Numbered from the stretch's first letter, positions 15,867 to 25,757 are shown. The stretch is 64,000 nt of DNA from Kaistella pullorum (GCF_014837035.1 NZ_JACSPS010000001.1:738374-802373), one strand, 5' to 3'. Numbers and translations are program-made. The notes: generated from the letters alone by a model not told the origin.

Positions 15867-18800
15867 TTAGAAAGAATATTTCATTCCAAATAAAGCTGAC
15901 CACGTGGTAAATCTGTTGTTCGCAGCTCTGTAAGGCGCGTTTACCAGGTTGCTGCCATCTCTTACCATAGTGAATGTAGGATCTGGCGAAACAGCACCTG
16001 ATCTGGATAGGATAGCTGCACCATACTGGCTTACAGTAGTATCTTGGATTCCCCACTCGGAGTTCAACATGTTTCCAAAGTTCAGAACATCAAGCGTTAA
16101 CTGAATCTTGTCGCCTTTTTGTACCATATCGCTGAAAAGGTTTTGTGAGATACGTACATCTACACGGTTCAACCATGGAAGTAGGAAACCATTTCGTGGC
16201 AAGATCTGTCCGCGGTATTTTTCAAGTCCGTTATCGGTAATGAACTGCTCGAATGCTGCTCTCTGCTGGTCAGCTGTGAACAGGGTTACCTGATTTGCAC
16301 CTGAACCGGAAGTGATATTCGCAAATTTCATCGTAGCAGTACTTTCCGGGATGTACATCAAGTCATTAGCTAAACCATCTCCGTTCAGGTCATTGGTATA
16401 GTAATAAGAGAATCTTCCTTGGTGAGCACCTGAGTAATAAGCACCAATGGTTGTTCCGGTTTGCTTGATATCATACGTAACGTTCGCTACAACTCTATGC
16501 GGAACCGCAAAATTCGAAATGCTCAGGAAATCCTGGTTTGGTGTATCGATAACCGGTGAACCCAGCCATGAAGATGACGCGTTAGAACCAGAGTTTGAAG
16601 ATACTTCCTCAGCTTCAGAGTAAGTGTAGAATACCGATCCTGAAAGTCCGTTCCAAGGGCGAAGGCTTGCACCTACCGTAGCTGAGAATGCATAACCTTT
16701 CGTATCAGTATTGGTAAGGATCGTGGCATTGTTTGCTCCAATCGCTGAATTATACTGATAGTTTGGCATTTGTCCCGCTGCCGGTGTCGGATAGAAATCC
16801 CGCGGCTGGCTCGTCATTTTCACAGTAGAAGGCTTTCTGTTTGCACCGTACTGGAAAACTGCGTTGATATCTTTAGTGTAAAGAACGTCTGATGTAAGCG
16901 TGATCAATGAATTTGGAATTCTGTAATCGATCCCGATGCTTGATCTCCACACAGACGGCATCTTGAAATTGCGGTCTACAAGTGCAAATGTACTTGGTGC
17001 ACCATCAGCCGGTGACTGAATGAACACGTTTCCGGCACCTGCAGGCACATTGTTCAAATGATAATAGATATCCTGTGGCTGGAAAGTGATATTATTGATC
17101 CATCCCGCAACCTGCTGATATGAAGTTGGTTCCACGATATTTTGAAGAACCCCTGCGTTGGTCGGCATGTTAGTCAACCATACAAACGGTACACGACCGG
17201 AGAAAACTCCAGTACCACCACGAACAGTAAGGGTTCGATCACCAAAAGCATCATAATTGAAACCTAAACGTGGTGAAAGCATTACGTTAGAATTTGGCCA
17301 CTCGCCAGAAGAATAGTTTGTTGGGTTACCTTTTGTGTCAAGTAATGTCAGATTATCGATAGCTGGGTTTGCAGTAAGATCATTAAGATACATTGGCAAT
17401 TCAGCACGTAAACCGACAGTGAAATTGAATCTGTCATTCAACGCAATTCGGTCCTGTGCATAAGCAGATAAAAGACCGAAATTTACGCGTGAGTAAGTGT
17501 CCTGACCTGCGTACGGATATGTAAGGCCGAACATGATCGGCGCCACTTCGTTGGCTGTACCTGTCGTAAGGAAATCTGCAACTGATGCGTAACGGTAGTA
17601 ACCTGTTCCCATTCTGGTGTATGAATTACCGAATTTCTGCATCTCATACGCCGCACCTCCGGTAATTGTGTGTTTACCCGCGCTGTAAGTAAGGTTATTG
17701 ATGATGGAGAAGTTATCATTGATCACATCATTCAGATAAGAGAAAAGCTCCGTACCGAAACTGATGTAGTTTCCGCCGCTTGCAGAACCATCCCATATAT
17801 CAACAAAAGGGAAAAGTTGATCTGATGGTGTAGTTCTTAAATCCTGGATTTTTGAGTAGGTGAACAATAATTTGTTCGAAAGGCTTGAGTTGAAAGTTGA
17901 GTTCAATTCTGCAGTAAGCGACTGTACTCTGTTTTCAAGTGCGTAGTTACCGTTTTCGAATGTCATTGCCTTATCGCTAACACGTCCGTGAGCCGATCTA
18001 GGTGAAGGTCCTGATGAAGCATTCGCAACCTGCATTGATTTGGCATTCAAAACATTGTAACGTACGGCAAATTTGTGCTGGTCGCTGATATTCCAGTCAA
18101 GTCTCGCGAGGAATTTGTCTCCCTGCTGCTCAGCTTCGTTAGCGTAGCCCTGGTATCTTCCGGGATCGTAACCCCAACGGTTGATCAGGTGATTTCTTAC
18201 CGCGATAAGGTCTGACTCTTTTACGCGTGAAATGTTATTTGCCGGATCGGAAACACCATCCTGTGAAGCTTTCCAAAGGTTTGCACCTGAAGCGTTAGCG
18301 CCCGTAGCAGTTTCTCTTTCAGCACTAACGAAGAAGAATAGTTTGTTTTGAACAAGTGGTCCCCCGATTGTGAATCCATTGGTCATCTGTCCACCGGAAA
18401 CCTTCGCGATATCGTTGTCGTTAATTTTCCAGCCGCTAAGTTCTTTTCCTGTGTAATACCCGTAAAGTGAACCGTGAAACCTGTTAGTTCCCGATTTTGT
18501 TACCGCGTTGATACCTGCACCGGTAAAACCTGATTGGGTAATATCAAATGGTGCGATGTTCACTGAGATTTCCTGGATCGCATCCAAAGAAATAGGCTGT
18601 GAATTTCCTCCCGGAAGTGGGTTTGAACTTAAGCCAAAACCGTTATTAAAGTTCGCACCGTCAATCTGAAGGTTGTTGTAACGCGCATCACGGCCTGCAA
18701 ATGAGTTGCCGTTTGCCTGAGGCGTAAGTCTTGTAAATTCTGTGATGCTGCGGTTTGCCTGTGGAAGCTCCTGAATTTGCTTCAAACCTACATTGGTTGC

Positions 18801-19211
18801 TGCACCCGTTTTGTTGGTGTTCACCCCGCGTGTACCTGTAAGTACCACTTCAGCGATGTTTTCTGTCTTCTCACCGAAAACAGGGTTTAATGTAAATGGT
18901 TGGCCAAGTTCTAAGTACACATCTTCATAAATGATGGGCTGCTCCGTACCGGTACTTACTTCTACACGGTAAGGTCCGCCTACACGCATGTTCGGAAGGT
19001 TGAAAGCTCCCGAAGCATTCGCTGCAGCACTATACACTGTACCAGACGGCAAGTGGGTGGCCGTAATTCTGGCACCGGACGTCTGTTTTCCGTCGCGCGT
19101 GCTTACAATACCGGTCATGTTACTGGTAGTAACCTGTGCATGTACGTTGCCGTAACCTGCAAAGGCAATTGCAGCGATAAGAACACTCTTCTTAAATGGT
19201 TTCAAATTCAT
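15867..19211 (-). CDS. Oar-like TonB-dependent receptor
   Basis: A 1114-residue outer-membrane protein. After a signal peptide (to about 25) comes a carboxypeptidase-regulatory-like domain (about 27-115, TSNMTGIVSTRDGKQTSGAR), a TonB box and plug (about 118-290, with VVLTGTRGV and GFTGAGINAVTKSGTNRFHG) and a large barrel ending in YSF. The TKSGTNRFHGSLYGYY stretch and the overall length match the Oar group, named for a Myxococcus protein that affects colony adhesion and development. The substrate is not predictable. The gene is monocistronic, with a terminator after it and an intergenic region of about 220 bases before it. Confidence 0.88.
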   Translation of the reverse strand: MNLKPFKKSVLIAAIAFAGYGNVHAQVTTSNMTGIVSTRDGKQTSGARITATHLPSGTVYSAAANASGAFNLPNMRVGGPYRVEVSTGTEQPIIYEDVYLELGQPFTLNPVFGEKTENIAEVVLTGTRGVNTNKTGAATNVGLKQIQELPQANRSITEFTRLTPQANGNSFAGRDARYNNLQIDGANFNNGFGLSSNPLPGGNSQPISLDAIQEISVNIAPFDITQSGFTGAGINAVTKSGTNRFHGSLYGYYTGKELSGWKINDNDIAKVSGGQMTNGFTIGGPLVQNKLFFFVSAERETATGANASGANLWKASQDGVSDPANNISRVKESDLIAVRNHLINRWGYDPGRYQGYANEAEQQGDKFLARLDWNISDQHKFAVRYNVLNAKSMQVANASSGPSPRSAHGRVSDKAMTFENGNYALENRVQSLTAELNSTFNSSLSNKLLFTYSKIQDLRTTPSDQLFPFVDIWDGSASGGNYISFGTELFSYLNDVINDNFSIINNLTYSAGKHTITGGAAYEMQKFGNSYTRMGTGYYRYASVADFLTTGTANEVAPIMFGLTYPYAGQDTYSRVNFGLLSAYAQDRIALNDRFNFTVGLRAELPMYLNDLTANPAIDNLTLLDTKGNPTNYSSGEWPNSNVMLSPRLGFNYDAFGDRTLTVRGGTGVFSGRVPFVWLTNMPTNAGVLQNIVEPTSYQQVAGWINNITFQPQDIYYHLNNVPAGAGNVFIQSPADGAPSTFALVDRNFKMPSVWRSSIGIDYRIPNSLITLTSDVLYTKDINAVFQYGANRKPSTVKMTSQPRDFYPTPAAGQMPNYQYNSAIGANNATILTNTDTKGYAFSATVGASLRPWNGLSGSVFYTYSEAEEVSSNSGSNASSSWLGSPVIDTPNQDFLSISNFAVPHRVVANVTYDIKQTGTTIGAYYSGAHQGRFSYYYTNDLNGDGLANDLMYIPESTATMKFANITSGSGANQVTLFTADQQRAAFEQFITDNGLEKYRGQILPRNGFLLPWLNRVDVRISQNLFSDMVQKGDKIQLTLDVLNFGNMLNSEWGIQDTTVSQYGAAILSRSGAVSPDPTFTMVRDGSNLVNAPYRAANNRFTTWSALFGMKYSF

Positions 19212-19324
19212 ATCAACTCGATTAGGTTATAATTGAAAATATCTTTTGCTGCAAAAATGAACAAAAAAAATGAGATTATTATTACAGCGATGTTAAGATT
19301 TAAATTTTCTTAAAAATGATATTT

Positions 19325-19356
19325 AAAAAGCACATTAACAGATAGTTAATGTGCTT
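19325..19356 (-). terminator. Terminator of the nadB-sseA-nadC operon
   Basis: AAGCACATTAAC at 19328-19339 pairs perfectly with GTTAATGTGCTT at 19345-19356, loop of five. An A-run to the left gives the minus-strand T-tail. It lies about 80 bases after the nadC stop. Confidence 0.85.
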
Positions 19357-19433
19357 AAAAATTTCCCCGAAGAGGAATAATGCATTGCATAATCGCTAAA
19401 AATAATTCCCTAAAACGTGCTTTGACATAAGTT

Positions 19434-20294
19434 TCAGACTACGGCTTTCAAGCTTAAATCTATGTTCGAAGCCGAATGGGTGAGTGCGCCTGCCGAAATA
19501 AAATCTACACCTGTTTTAGCGACTTCTTTCAGCATTTCGCGGGTGATTCCGCCCGAGGCTTCCGTTTCACATTTTCCGGCAATCAGGCTCACTGCCTTCG
19601 CCATGGTTTGAGTGTCCATATTGTCGAGCATGATGCGGTCTACCTCCATTTTCAGGGCTTCTTCCACTTCTTCGAGGTTGCGGGTTTCCACTTCTATCTT
19701 CAGTTTTTTCTTCAGCGACTTGTTGTATTCGCGTGCCATTTTCACGGCATTGGTGATGCTTCCGTTGTAATCGATGTGGTTGTCTTTCAGCATGATCATA
19801 TCGTACAGGCCATACCGGTGATTGGTTCCGCCACCTATCGCTACCGCCCATTTTTCGCAAATCCTGAAATTTGGCGTTGTTTTGCGGGTATCCAGAAGTC
19901 TGGTTTTGGTTCCGAGCAAACGCGAATCCCAGTCGTGCGTCAGCGTTGCGATGCCGCTCATGCGCTGCATACAGTTGAGTACCAGCCTTTCGGTGGAAAG
20001 AATAGACCGGGCGCTGCCTGTCACATAAAACGCGATATCGCCCACTTTGGCAGTTGCGCCGTCTTTAATTAAAACTTCAATTTCCAGATTCTTATCAAAC
20101 TGCTTAAAGACCATCGTGGCCATTTCTACACCAGCCAGGATGCAGTCTTCTTTTACAAGCAACTTGGCTTTTTGCTGCAGATCTGCCGGAATAGTCGCCA
20201 GCGTAGAGTGATCGCCATCCTGAATGTCTTCTGCAAGTGCAGATTTTATGAACTGTTTAATATTTTTATCGGTAACGTAACTTGGTTTTTTCAT
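19434..20294 (-). CDS. nadC: Nicotinate-nucleotide pyrophosphorylase (quinolinate phosphoribosyltransferase)
   Basis: A 286-residue cytosolic enzyme that makes nicotinate mononucleotide from quinolinate and PRPP. Conserved stretches are ALAEDIQDGDHST, RLLDTRKTTPNFR (substrate-binding basic residues), GGGTNHRYGLYDMIMLKDNH and the C-terminal ASGGI. The start is placed at the ATG at 20294. The frame stays open a further 340 bases upstream, but that stretch overlaps the sulfurtransferase gene and has no family similarity. It is the last gene of an operon, 4 bases after the sulfurtransferase stop. Confidence 0.95.
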   Translation of the reverse strand: MKKPSYVTDKNIKQFIKSALAEDIQDGDHSTLATIPADLQQKAKLLVKEDCILAGVEMATMVFKQFDKNLEIEVLIKDGATAKVGDIAFYVTGSARSILSTERLVLNCMQRMSGIATLTHDWDSRLLGTKTRLLDTRKTTPNFRICEKWAVAIGGGTNHRYGLYDMIMLKDNHIDYNGSITNAVKMAREYNKSLKKKLKIEVETRNLEEVEEALKMEVDRIMLDNMDTQTMAKAVSLIAGKCETEASGGITREMLKEVAKTGVDFISAGALTHSASNIDLSLKAVV

Positions 20295-20298
20295 GATT

Positions 20299-21156
20299 TT
20301 ATTGAGTAAGATTATTTGCTGGTTGAGTCGCGATCGGTTTATAGTTCCGGCTGTATTCGCTCCAGGAGCCGACGTAAAATGTGGGTATCGGAAGACCTGC
20401 ATAGTCCATTGCCAGGATCGTGTGACAGGCGGTGACGCCGGATCCGCAATGAACTGCGATATTATTGGCGTTTCCAACAACCTCCTTGAATTGTTTTTTA
20501 AGTTCTTCAGGTTTACGGAAAAAGCCGTTTTCGTCAAGATTATTTTTAAAAGGTAAATTGATCGCGCCCGGAATATGTCCTGCAACCAGATCGATAGGTT
20601 CAGTTTCGCCATTGTAGCGTTCGGTTTCACGCACATCCACTAAAATATTCGATTCTGCGGATACGTAGCTTTCAATTTGATCCAAATTAATGACCGGAAG
20701 CTCCCAGTTTTTGAATTTAATTAATTCAACCTCATCGGCGACAGGTATTTTCTGAGTGATTGGCAAACCGAATTTTTCAGTTTGTTGCAAACCGCCGTCT
20801 AAAACCTGAACATTTTCAAGGCCTGCGGCGCGCGCCATCCACCAAAATCTAGCTGCAGCATTCGAGCCGTTTTTATCATCGTAAACAATGAGGTGTGAGT
20901 TTTCTTTAATTCCTACGCGCTGCAAAACATCTGCAAATTTTTCAGGTGAAGGAAGCGGGTGACGGCCACCATTTTTGGCATCTGCCGGAATTTCAGCTAA
21001 ATCTTCATTTAAATCAACATAAAATGCATTTTCGATATGCTTTTCCAGATATCTCTCGTGTGCAGGCTTTCCGCTGCCGGCATCGATGAGTACAACATTT
21101 TTATTATTAATTATTTCCGTAAGTTCATTTGGTGAAATAACAGGAGAGATTTTCAT
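20299..21156 (-). CDS. sseA: 3-mercaptopyruvate/thiosulfate sulfurtransferase
   Basis: A 285-residue tandem rhodanese protein. The first domain (about 1-140) is inactive and the second carries the active loop CGSGVTA from Cys237. That loop is the form found in mercaptopyruvate sulfurtransferases rather than thiosulfate-specific rhodaneses. It transfers sulfane sulfur to thiols or cyanide. It lies between nadB and nadC, 25 bases after the former and 4 before the latter, so it is almost certainly co-transcribed with NAD synthesis. A metabolic reason for this is not obvious; sulfur supply to iron-sulfur enzymes such as NadA is one speculation. Confidence 0.88.
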   Translation of the reverse strand: MKISPVISPNELTEIINNKNVVLIDAGSGKPAHERYLEKHIENAFYVDLNEDLAEIPADAKNGGRHPLPSPEKFADVLQRVGIKENSHLIVYDDKNGSNAAARFWWMARAAGLENVQVLDGGLQQTEKFGLPITQKIPVADEVELIKFKNWELPVINLDQIESYVSAESNILVDVRETERYNGETEPIDLVAGHIPGAINLPFKNNLDENGFFRKPEELKKQFKEVVGNANNIAVHCGSGVTACHTILAMDYAGLPIPTFYVGSWSEYSRNYKPIATQPANNLTQ

Positions 21157-21181
21157 ACGCTGGTTTTTTGGAATTTAAATC

Positions 21182-22756
21182 TCAGTTAAGGTCCTTGTTA
21201 AAAAATGCGCCTTTATTCTGTTTCATAGCCAGAGAATGTTTGATGATCAGATAGGAAACGTTTACCAGATTCCGAAGTTCTGAAAGTTGTGGCGACATGA
21301 TGGAATAATTATAAAGTTCGGTCACAGCTTCATAGATTTCGCGCTGTTTCTTTTGTGCCAGCAAAAGCCGTTCGTTAGTCCTTACGATGCTTACCAGATC
21401 GCTCATCATTTCCTGAAGCTGTCTGCGGAAATAGGAAATCATTACCATCTCGTCCATCATTTTCAGGCCTTCGTCATCCCATTCTGGCACGGCTTTCAGG
21501 TCATCAAAATTAAACCGATTCGCTTTGAGCAGTTCCACAGTTTTCATAGCAGCATTATGCCCGAAAACCAATCCTTCGAGCAGTGAATTTGAGGCGAGTC
21601 TGTTTGCGCCGTGAAGTCCGGAATTTGTGCATTCGCCCACTGCAAATAGGTTTGTGATCGAACTTTGTCCGTTCATGTCGGTTTCTATGCCGCCCATCAG
21701 GTAATGGCAGGCCGGAACCACGGGAATCAGCTGCTTAAACGGATCGATACCTTCCTGCAGACATTTTTGATAAATATTCGGGAAGTGTTCTTTGAATTTT
21801 TCTTCATCCATTCCACGACAGTCGAGCCCGACGTATTCGTCACCGGAGATTTTCAGTTCATTATCGATCGCGCGTGCAACGATATCGCGGGAAGCGAGTT
21901 CTTCGCGTTCATCGTACTTATGCATGAATTTTTCACCGTTTTTGGTCCGCAGTTTTGCGCCGTCTCCGCGCACCGCTTCAGAAATCAAAAACAGCATTCC
22001 GTCACGTTTTGAGTAGAGTGCAGTAGGGTGAAACTGATAATACTGCATGTTCGAGACCTTTCCGCGCGCGCGATGCACAAAGGCAATTCCGTCGCCTGTT
22101 GCGATCACCGGATTGGTGGTGTTCTTGTAAACATGTCCGGCGCCACCTGTGGCTACAAGCGTGATCTTGGCGGTGATTTTTTTAATTATTTTCTGCTTTT
22201 CATCTAAAATATAGGCGCCGTAGCAAGCGATATCGTCGGTTTGTGTTTCCTTGCCCGGAACGTGGTGCTGCGTGATGAGGTCTATCACGTAATGATGCGC
22301 CAGCATTTCGATATTCGGCGATTTACGTACAGTTTCGAGCAGTGCGCGTTCTATTTCGGCACCCGTGACGTCTTTATGATGAACGATGCGGTTTTCGGTG
22401 TGGCCGCCTTCACGCCCGAGTTTGAAATCCCCGCCTTTTTCCATATCGAAATTGGTTCCCCAATCTACAAGTTCCCGAAACCGCGCCGGACCTTCCCTGA
22501 TGACCATTTCCACCACTTCGCGCTTATTTTCACCATCGCCGGCACGCATCGTATCATCGATATGTTTTTGGAAATCGTCTTTATCAAAATCGGTCACCAC
22601 AGCAAGCCCGCCCTGGGCATATTTCGTGTTGCTCTCATCCTCATCAGCTTTGGTGACGATGGTGATCTGCGCATCGGGCATTTTTTGGGAAATCTTAATG
22701 GCATAGGAGAGGCCGGATATCCCGGAACCAATTACCAGTACATCTGTTTTTATCAT
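21182..22756 (-). CDS. nadB: L-aspartate oxidase
   Basis: A 524-residue FAD enzyme that oxidises aspartate to iminoaspartate, the first step of de novo NAD synthesis. The N-terminal dinucleotide-binding GSGISGLS (residues 10-17), the flavin-linked segment HHKDVTGAEIERAL, FHPTALY and the C-terminal GANRLASNSLLEGLVFG are typical, and full length is kept. The C-terminal helical domain (about 430-520) is complete. It begins 5 bases after the nitroreductase stop. The next enzyme in the pathway, quinolinate synthase NadA, is not in this window. Confidence 0.95.
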   Translation of the reverse strand: MIKTDVLVIGSGISGLSYAIKISQKMPDAQITIVTKADEDESNTKYAQGGLAVVTDFDKDDFQKHIDDTMRAGDGENKREVVEMVIREGPARFRELVDWGTNFDMEKGGDFKLGREGGHTENRIVHHKDVTGAEIERALLETVRKSPNIEMLAHHYVIDLITQHHVPGKETQTDDIACYGAYILDEKQKIIKKITAKITLVATGGAGHVYKNTTNPVIATGDGIAFVHRARGKVSNMQYYQFHPTALYSKRDGMLFLISEAVRGDGAKLRTKNGEKFMHKYDEREELASRDIVARAIDNELKISGDEYVGLDCRGMDEEKFKEHFPNIYQKCLQEGIDPFKQLIPVVPACHYLMGGIETDMNGQSSITNLFAVGECTNSGLHGANRLASNSLLEGLVFGHNAAMKTVELLKANRFNFDDLKAVPEWDDEGLKMMDEMVMISYFRRQLQEMMSDLVSIVRTNERLLLAQKKQREIYEAVTELYNYSIMSPQLSELRNLVNVSYLIIKHSLAMKQNKGAFFNKDLN

Positions 22757-22761
22757 TGAAA

Positions 22762-23391
22762 TTAAATGAACTTAAATAATTTTTGATCTGGTTTGCGCAC
22801 TTTCTTTAAATGCTGGAAGTTGTCATCCGGCGCGCGGTAGCCCAGTGCAAGCGTCACTGCAACACTTTCTTTTTCAGTGTCTAAGCCCAGAATCTCTTCG
22901 ATGAGGTTTTTTTTAAATCCTTCCATCGGACATGAATCCACTTTCTCCAGCGCGGCCGCAAACATCAGATTTCCGAGTACGATATAGGTCTGTTTTTCAG
23001 CCCAAAAGGCAACTTCTTCCTGTTCCGGTTTTTTGGTGTAGCCCTCAATGTTTTTTCGGAACAGGTCCAGACTGCCAACCGGAACTTCGCGAACATCAGA
23101 AATGTGCCGGAAATAACCGTCAATGTAGCTGTCATCCACATTTTTTTTAGAAATAAGGATGACCAGATGTGAACACGTTGAGATTTGGGATGGATTATAA
23201 AATGCCGGGATCAGTTTGGATTTTATTTCGGCACTTTCTGCGATAACTATTTTGTAAGGCTGCAGGCCAAGCGAACTTGCAGACAGCTTGCCGGCTTGCA
23301 GAATGTTTTGCAAAACATCCGCCGGAACCTGCCGTTCGCGGTCGAATTTCTTTACCGAATATCTTTGCTTCAGCGCTTCAATATAATTCAT
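22762..23391 (-). CDS. Nitroreductase family NAD(P)H-dependent oxidoreductase
   Basis: A 209-residue flavoprotein of the NfsB/NfnB type. FMN-contact motifs are RYSVKKFDRER near the start, SASSLGLQPYKIVI near 37 and the C-terminal ALGYRAPDD. Members reduce nitro compounds, quinones or flavins with NAD(P)H. It leads an operon with nadB, sseA and nadC. The TATCTTTG box ends 4 bases before its ATG, so the whole operon mRNA should be nearly leaderless. The natural substrate is unknown. Confidence 0.85.
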   Translation of the reverse strand: MNYIEALKQRYSVKKFDRERQVPADVLQNILQAGKLSASSLGLQPYKIVIAESAEIKSKLIPAFYNPSQISTCSHLVILISKKNVDDSYIDGYFRHISDVREVPVGSLDLFRKNIEGYTKKPEQEEVAFWAEKQTYIVLGNLMFAAALEKVDSCPMEGFKKNLIEEILGLDTEKESVAVTLALGYRAPDDNFQHLKKVRKPDQKLFKFI

Positions 23392-23395
23392 TGAA

Positions 23396-23403
23396 CAAAG
23401 ATA
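23396..23403 (-). promoter_or_regulatory. TATCTTTG box of the nitroreductase-nadB-sseA-nadC operon
   Basis: TATCTTTG on the minus strand, 4 bases before the ATG at 23391. Confidence 0.6.
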
Positions 23404-23454
23404 ACAAAAGTAAAAAAGCGCTGACAGCGATTACTTCTGGTGTGGTAAATTAAA

Positions 23455-23937
23455 TTAAAACAGCCCGCCCGGATCAGGATTCTCGAAATATTCATCGGTT
23501 TCCAGTGTCGGTCCCTGTGCAGCCTTCACCGCGAGTTGGTCACAGATTTCGTTTTCGGGGTGCCCGGCGTGGCCTTTTATCCAGTGGAAAGTCGTGTTGT
23601 GAGTCTTGAGCAGCGGTACCAGCCTTCGCCACAAATCGGGGTTTTTTACGTTTTTAAAATCTTTCTTTATCCAACCCAGCAGCCATTTTTTATTGATAGC
23701 GTCGGACACATATTTGCTGTCCGTGAAGATGTGGATGTCGTTGTCCGGAGATTTCAGTTTTTCGAGTGCCACGATCACCGCCAGCAGTTCCATGCGGTTG
23801 TTGGTAGTTCGGCGGAAACCTTTGCTGAAGTGTTTCACGTAGTTTTTCTCCGGAACTTTCATCACAATCCCGTATCCTCCTTTTCCCGGATTTCCGCTGC
23901 ACGCGCCGTCTGTGTAGATTTCTATTCGTAAACTCAA
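23455..23937 (-). CDS. rnhA: Ribonuclease HI, probable TTG start
   Basis: A 160-residue enzyme that cuts RNA in RNA-DNA hybrids. Catalytic residues are seen as Asp10 (IYTDGACSGNPG), the Glu of RMELLAV, the Asp of HIFTDSKYV and the Asp of the late ENEICDQLA helix. The TTG at 23937 is chosen because it places Asp10 as in E. coli RNase HI and because a TATCTT-like box lies just upstream. The alternative ATG at 23985 would add 16 residues that do not look like the family. The C-terminal extension (ETDEYFENPDPGGLF) is unremarkable. Confidence 0.85.
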   Translation of the reverse strand: MSLRIEIYTDGACSGNPGKGGYGIVMKVPEKNYVKHFSKGFRRTTNNRMELLAVIVALEKLKSPDNDIHIFTDSKYVSDAINKKWLLGWIKKDFKNVKNPDLWRRLVPLLKTHNTTFHWIKGHAGHPENEICDQLAVKAAQGPTLETDEYFENPDPGGLF

Positions 23938-24016
23938 TCTGTAATATTTCTTTAAGATAAGCTTCAAAAAAAGCCGGCATTGCACCGACTTAATTTGTAT
24001 AGCTAAATTTTAATAT

Positions 24017-25609
24017 TTAAAACTCAAATTCATCATCGTCATCCAAATCATTCATCGATGAACCCGACACATTTTGGCTGCCGGGTAAATCAAACGCGGC
24101 ACCCGGATCAATGGTTGCCCGGATTTTATCAAATCCGCCCGGCGCGTCCATCGCGGCGAAGTTAGACGGTTGATAACCCATCGTGTGCTGGTTCCCAAAC
24201 AAATCGAGGTCAGCGAACTTCGCGATGTTTTTAAAGAATGACATCCTTACGTCTGCCGTAGCGCCGTTCCGGTGTTTTGCGATGATGAGTTCGGCCTGGT
24301 TTTCAGTTGAACTTTCCCCGCCGTCTTCATCATTATCCCACGTGGTGATCTTGTAATATTCAGGACGGAAAATAAACGATACGATATCGGCGTCCTGCTC
24401 AATCGCTCCCGATTCCCGCAGGTCAGAAAGCATCGGTCTTTTGCCCGGACGCGTTTCCACCGATCTTGAAAGCTGCGAAAGCGCGATCACCGGAACATTA
24501 AGTTCTTTTGCGATTGCTTTTAGGGATCGGGAAATCGTGGCGATTTCCTGTTCGCGGTTTCCGGCGCCCTTACCGGAATTCGCCGTCATCAACTGCAGGT
24601 AATCGACCATGATGATCTTCACACCATGCTGCATCACAAGTCGGCGGCATTTCGCACGGAAATCAAATACCGACAGAGAAGGTGTTTCATCAATGTAGAG
24701 TGGTGCGTTTTCGAGTTCCGATACATTGGAGAACAGACGCTGCCATTCTTCATCGCTCATCTGGCCTTTACGGAGTTTTTCTGAAGAGATGCCGGTTTCA
24801 GAGGCAATCATCCTCGTGATAAGCTGCACAGACGCCATCTCGAGCGAGAATAGGGCAAGCGGAATCTGGTGCTGCACCGCAATGTTTCGTGCCATCGAAA
24901 GCAGAAAAGCCGTTTTACCCATAGCAGGACGTGCCGCAATGATGATCAAGTCTGAATTCTGCCAGCCGCCGGTTTCTTTATCAATGTCTCTGAAACCTGA
25001 CGGAATACCGGAGATTCCTTCTTTGTCTTTTAATGATTTAATGGTTTCAATCGCCTGTTTTACAAGTGTATTTGCTGTGTCAAAACCTTTTTTAATGGTT
25101 CCGTTGGTGATTTCAAAGAAAGACTGTTCGGCTTTATCCAAAAGTTCGAATACATCCGTTGATTCTTTGTACGAACTGTCGATTACGTTCGCGGAAACGT
25201 TGATCAGGCTTCGAAGAATGAATTTTTCGAGGATGACGCGCACATGATATTCGATATGCGCGCTTGACGACACGCCCATTGTAAGGTCGATGATATAATG
25301 ATCGCCGCCCGCAAAACCGAGTTTTTCATTTTTCTTAAGTTCCTGGATTACGGTCATCAGGTCAACGGGATGGTTACCTTCATACAGTTTCAGGATCGCA
25401 CGGAAGATTTCCTGGTGTCTGGGATCGTAAAATACGTCTGCCGTAAGTAAATCTATCGAGTAATCGAGGCCTTTTTTATCAATAAGGAAAGTCCCGATCA
25501 CCAAACGCTCAAAATCTACTGCGTTTGGCGGCATTTTGCCATCGGAAATGGAAAGCTCACGCGCAAAATTGCCGTGAATCAGTGAAGATAAAGTTTCCTT
25601 CTGTGTCAT
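24017..25609 (-). CDS. dnaB: Replicative DNA helicase DnaB
   Basis: A 530-residue hexameric 5'-3' helicase of the replication fork. The N-terminal helical domain covers about 20-135 and the RecA-like domain about 200-460, with Walker A ARPAMGKTA near 237, Walker B IIMVDYLQLM and the arginine-rich ALSQLSRSVETR. A low-complexity acidic end (MNDLDDDDEFEF) closes the protein. The ATG at 25609 (MTQKETL) is preferred over the upstream ATG at 25645, because a TATCTTTG box lies between the two and ends 4 bases before 25609. Confidence 0.96.
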   Translation of the reverse strand: MTQKETLSSLIHGNFARELSISDGKMPPNAVDFERLVIGTFLIDKKGLDYSIDLLTADVFYDPRHQEIFRAILKLYEGNHPVDLMTVIQELKKNEKLGFAGGDHYIIDLTMGVSSSAHIEYHVRVILEKFILRSLINVSANVIDSSYKESTDVFELLDKAEQSFFEITNGTIKKGFDTANTLVKQAIETIKSLKDKEGISGIPSGFRDIDKETGGWQNSDLIIIAARPAMGKTAFLLSMARNIAVQHQIPLALFSLEMASVQLITRMIASETGISSEKLRKGQMSDEEWQRLFSNVSELENAPLYIDETPSLSVFDFRAKCRRLVMQHGVKIIMVDYLQLMTANSGKGAGNREQEIATISRSLKAIAKELNVPVIALSQLSRSVETRPGKRPMLSDLRESGAIEQDADIVSFIFRPEYYKITTWDNDEDGGESSTENQAELIIAKHRNGATADVRMSFFKNIAKFADLDLFGNQHTMGYQPSNFAAMDAPGGFDKIRATIDPGAAFDLPGSQNVSGSSMNDLDDDDEFEF

Positions 25610-25613
25610 GGGA

Positions 25614-25621
25614 CAAAGATA
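25614..25621 (-). promoter_or_regulatory. TATCTTTG box before dnaB
   Basis: TATCTTTG on the minus strand, 4 bases upstream of the ATG at 25609; it decides the start codon. Confidence 0.6.
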
Positions 25622-25757
25622 GTTTTTTTTGAAATCGCCTGCCATTTATTAACCAACAATAGCCCGTGTTTCTGGGTTAAAATGTTGGTAATGAATGCTA
25701 ACCGATGTTAATAAGTCAATATCTGTCTGAAGGTAAAATGCCCGGGTTCCTAGCCCC

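Noticed and set aside
20295-20636. N-terminal extension of nadC
   Set aside because: It runs in another frame through the sulfurtransferase gene; NadC begins at MKKPSYV.
25652-25689. ACCAACA/TGTTGGT inverted repeat upstream of dnaB
   Set aside because: Arms of seven bases with a 24-base loop and no T-run; too weak to call without conservation data.
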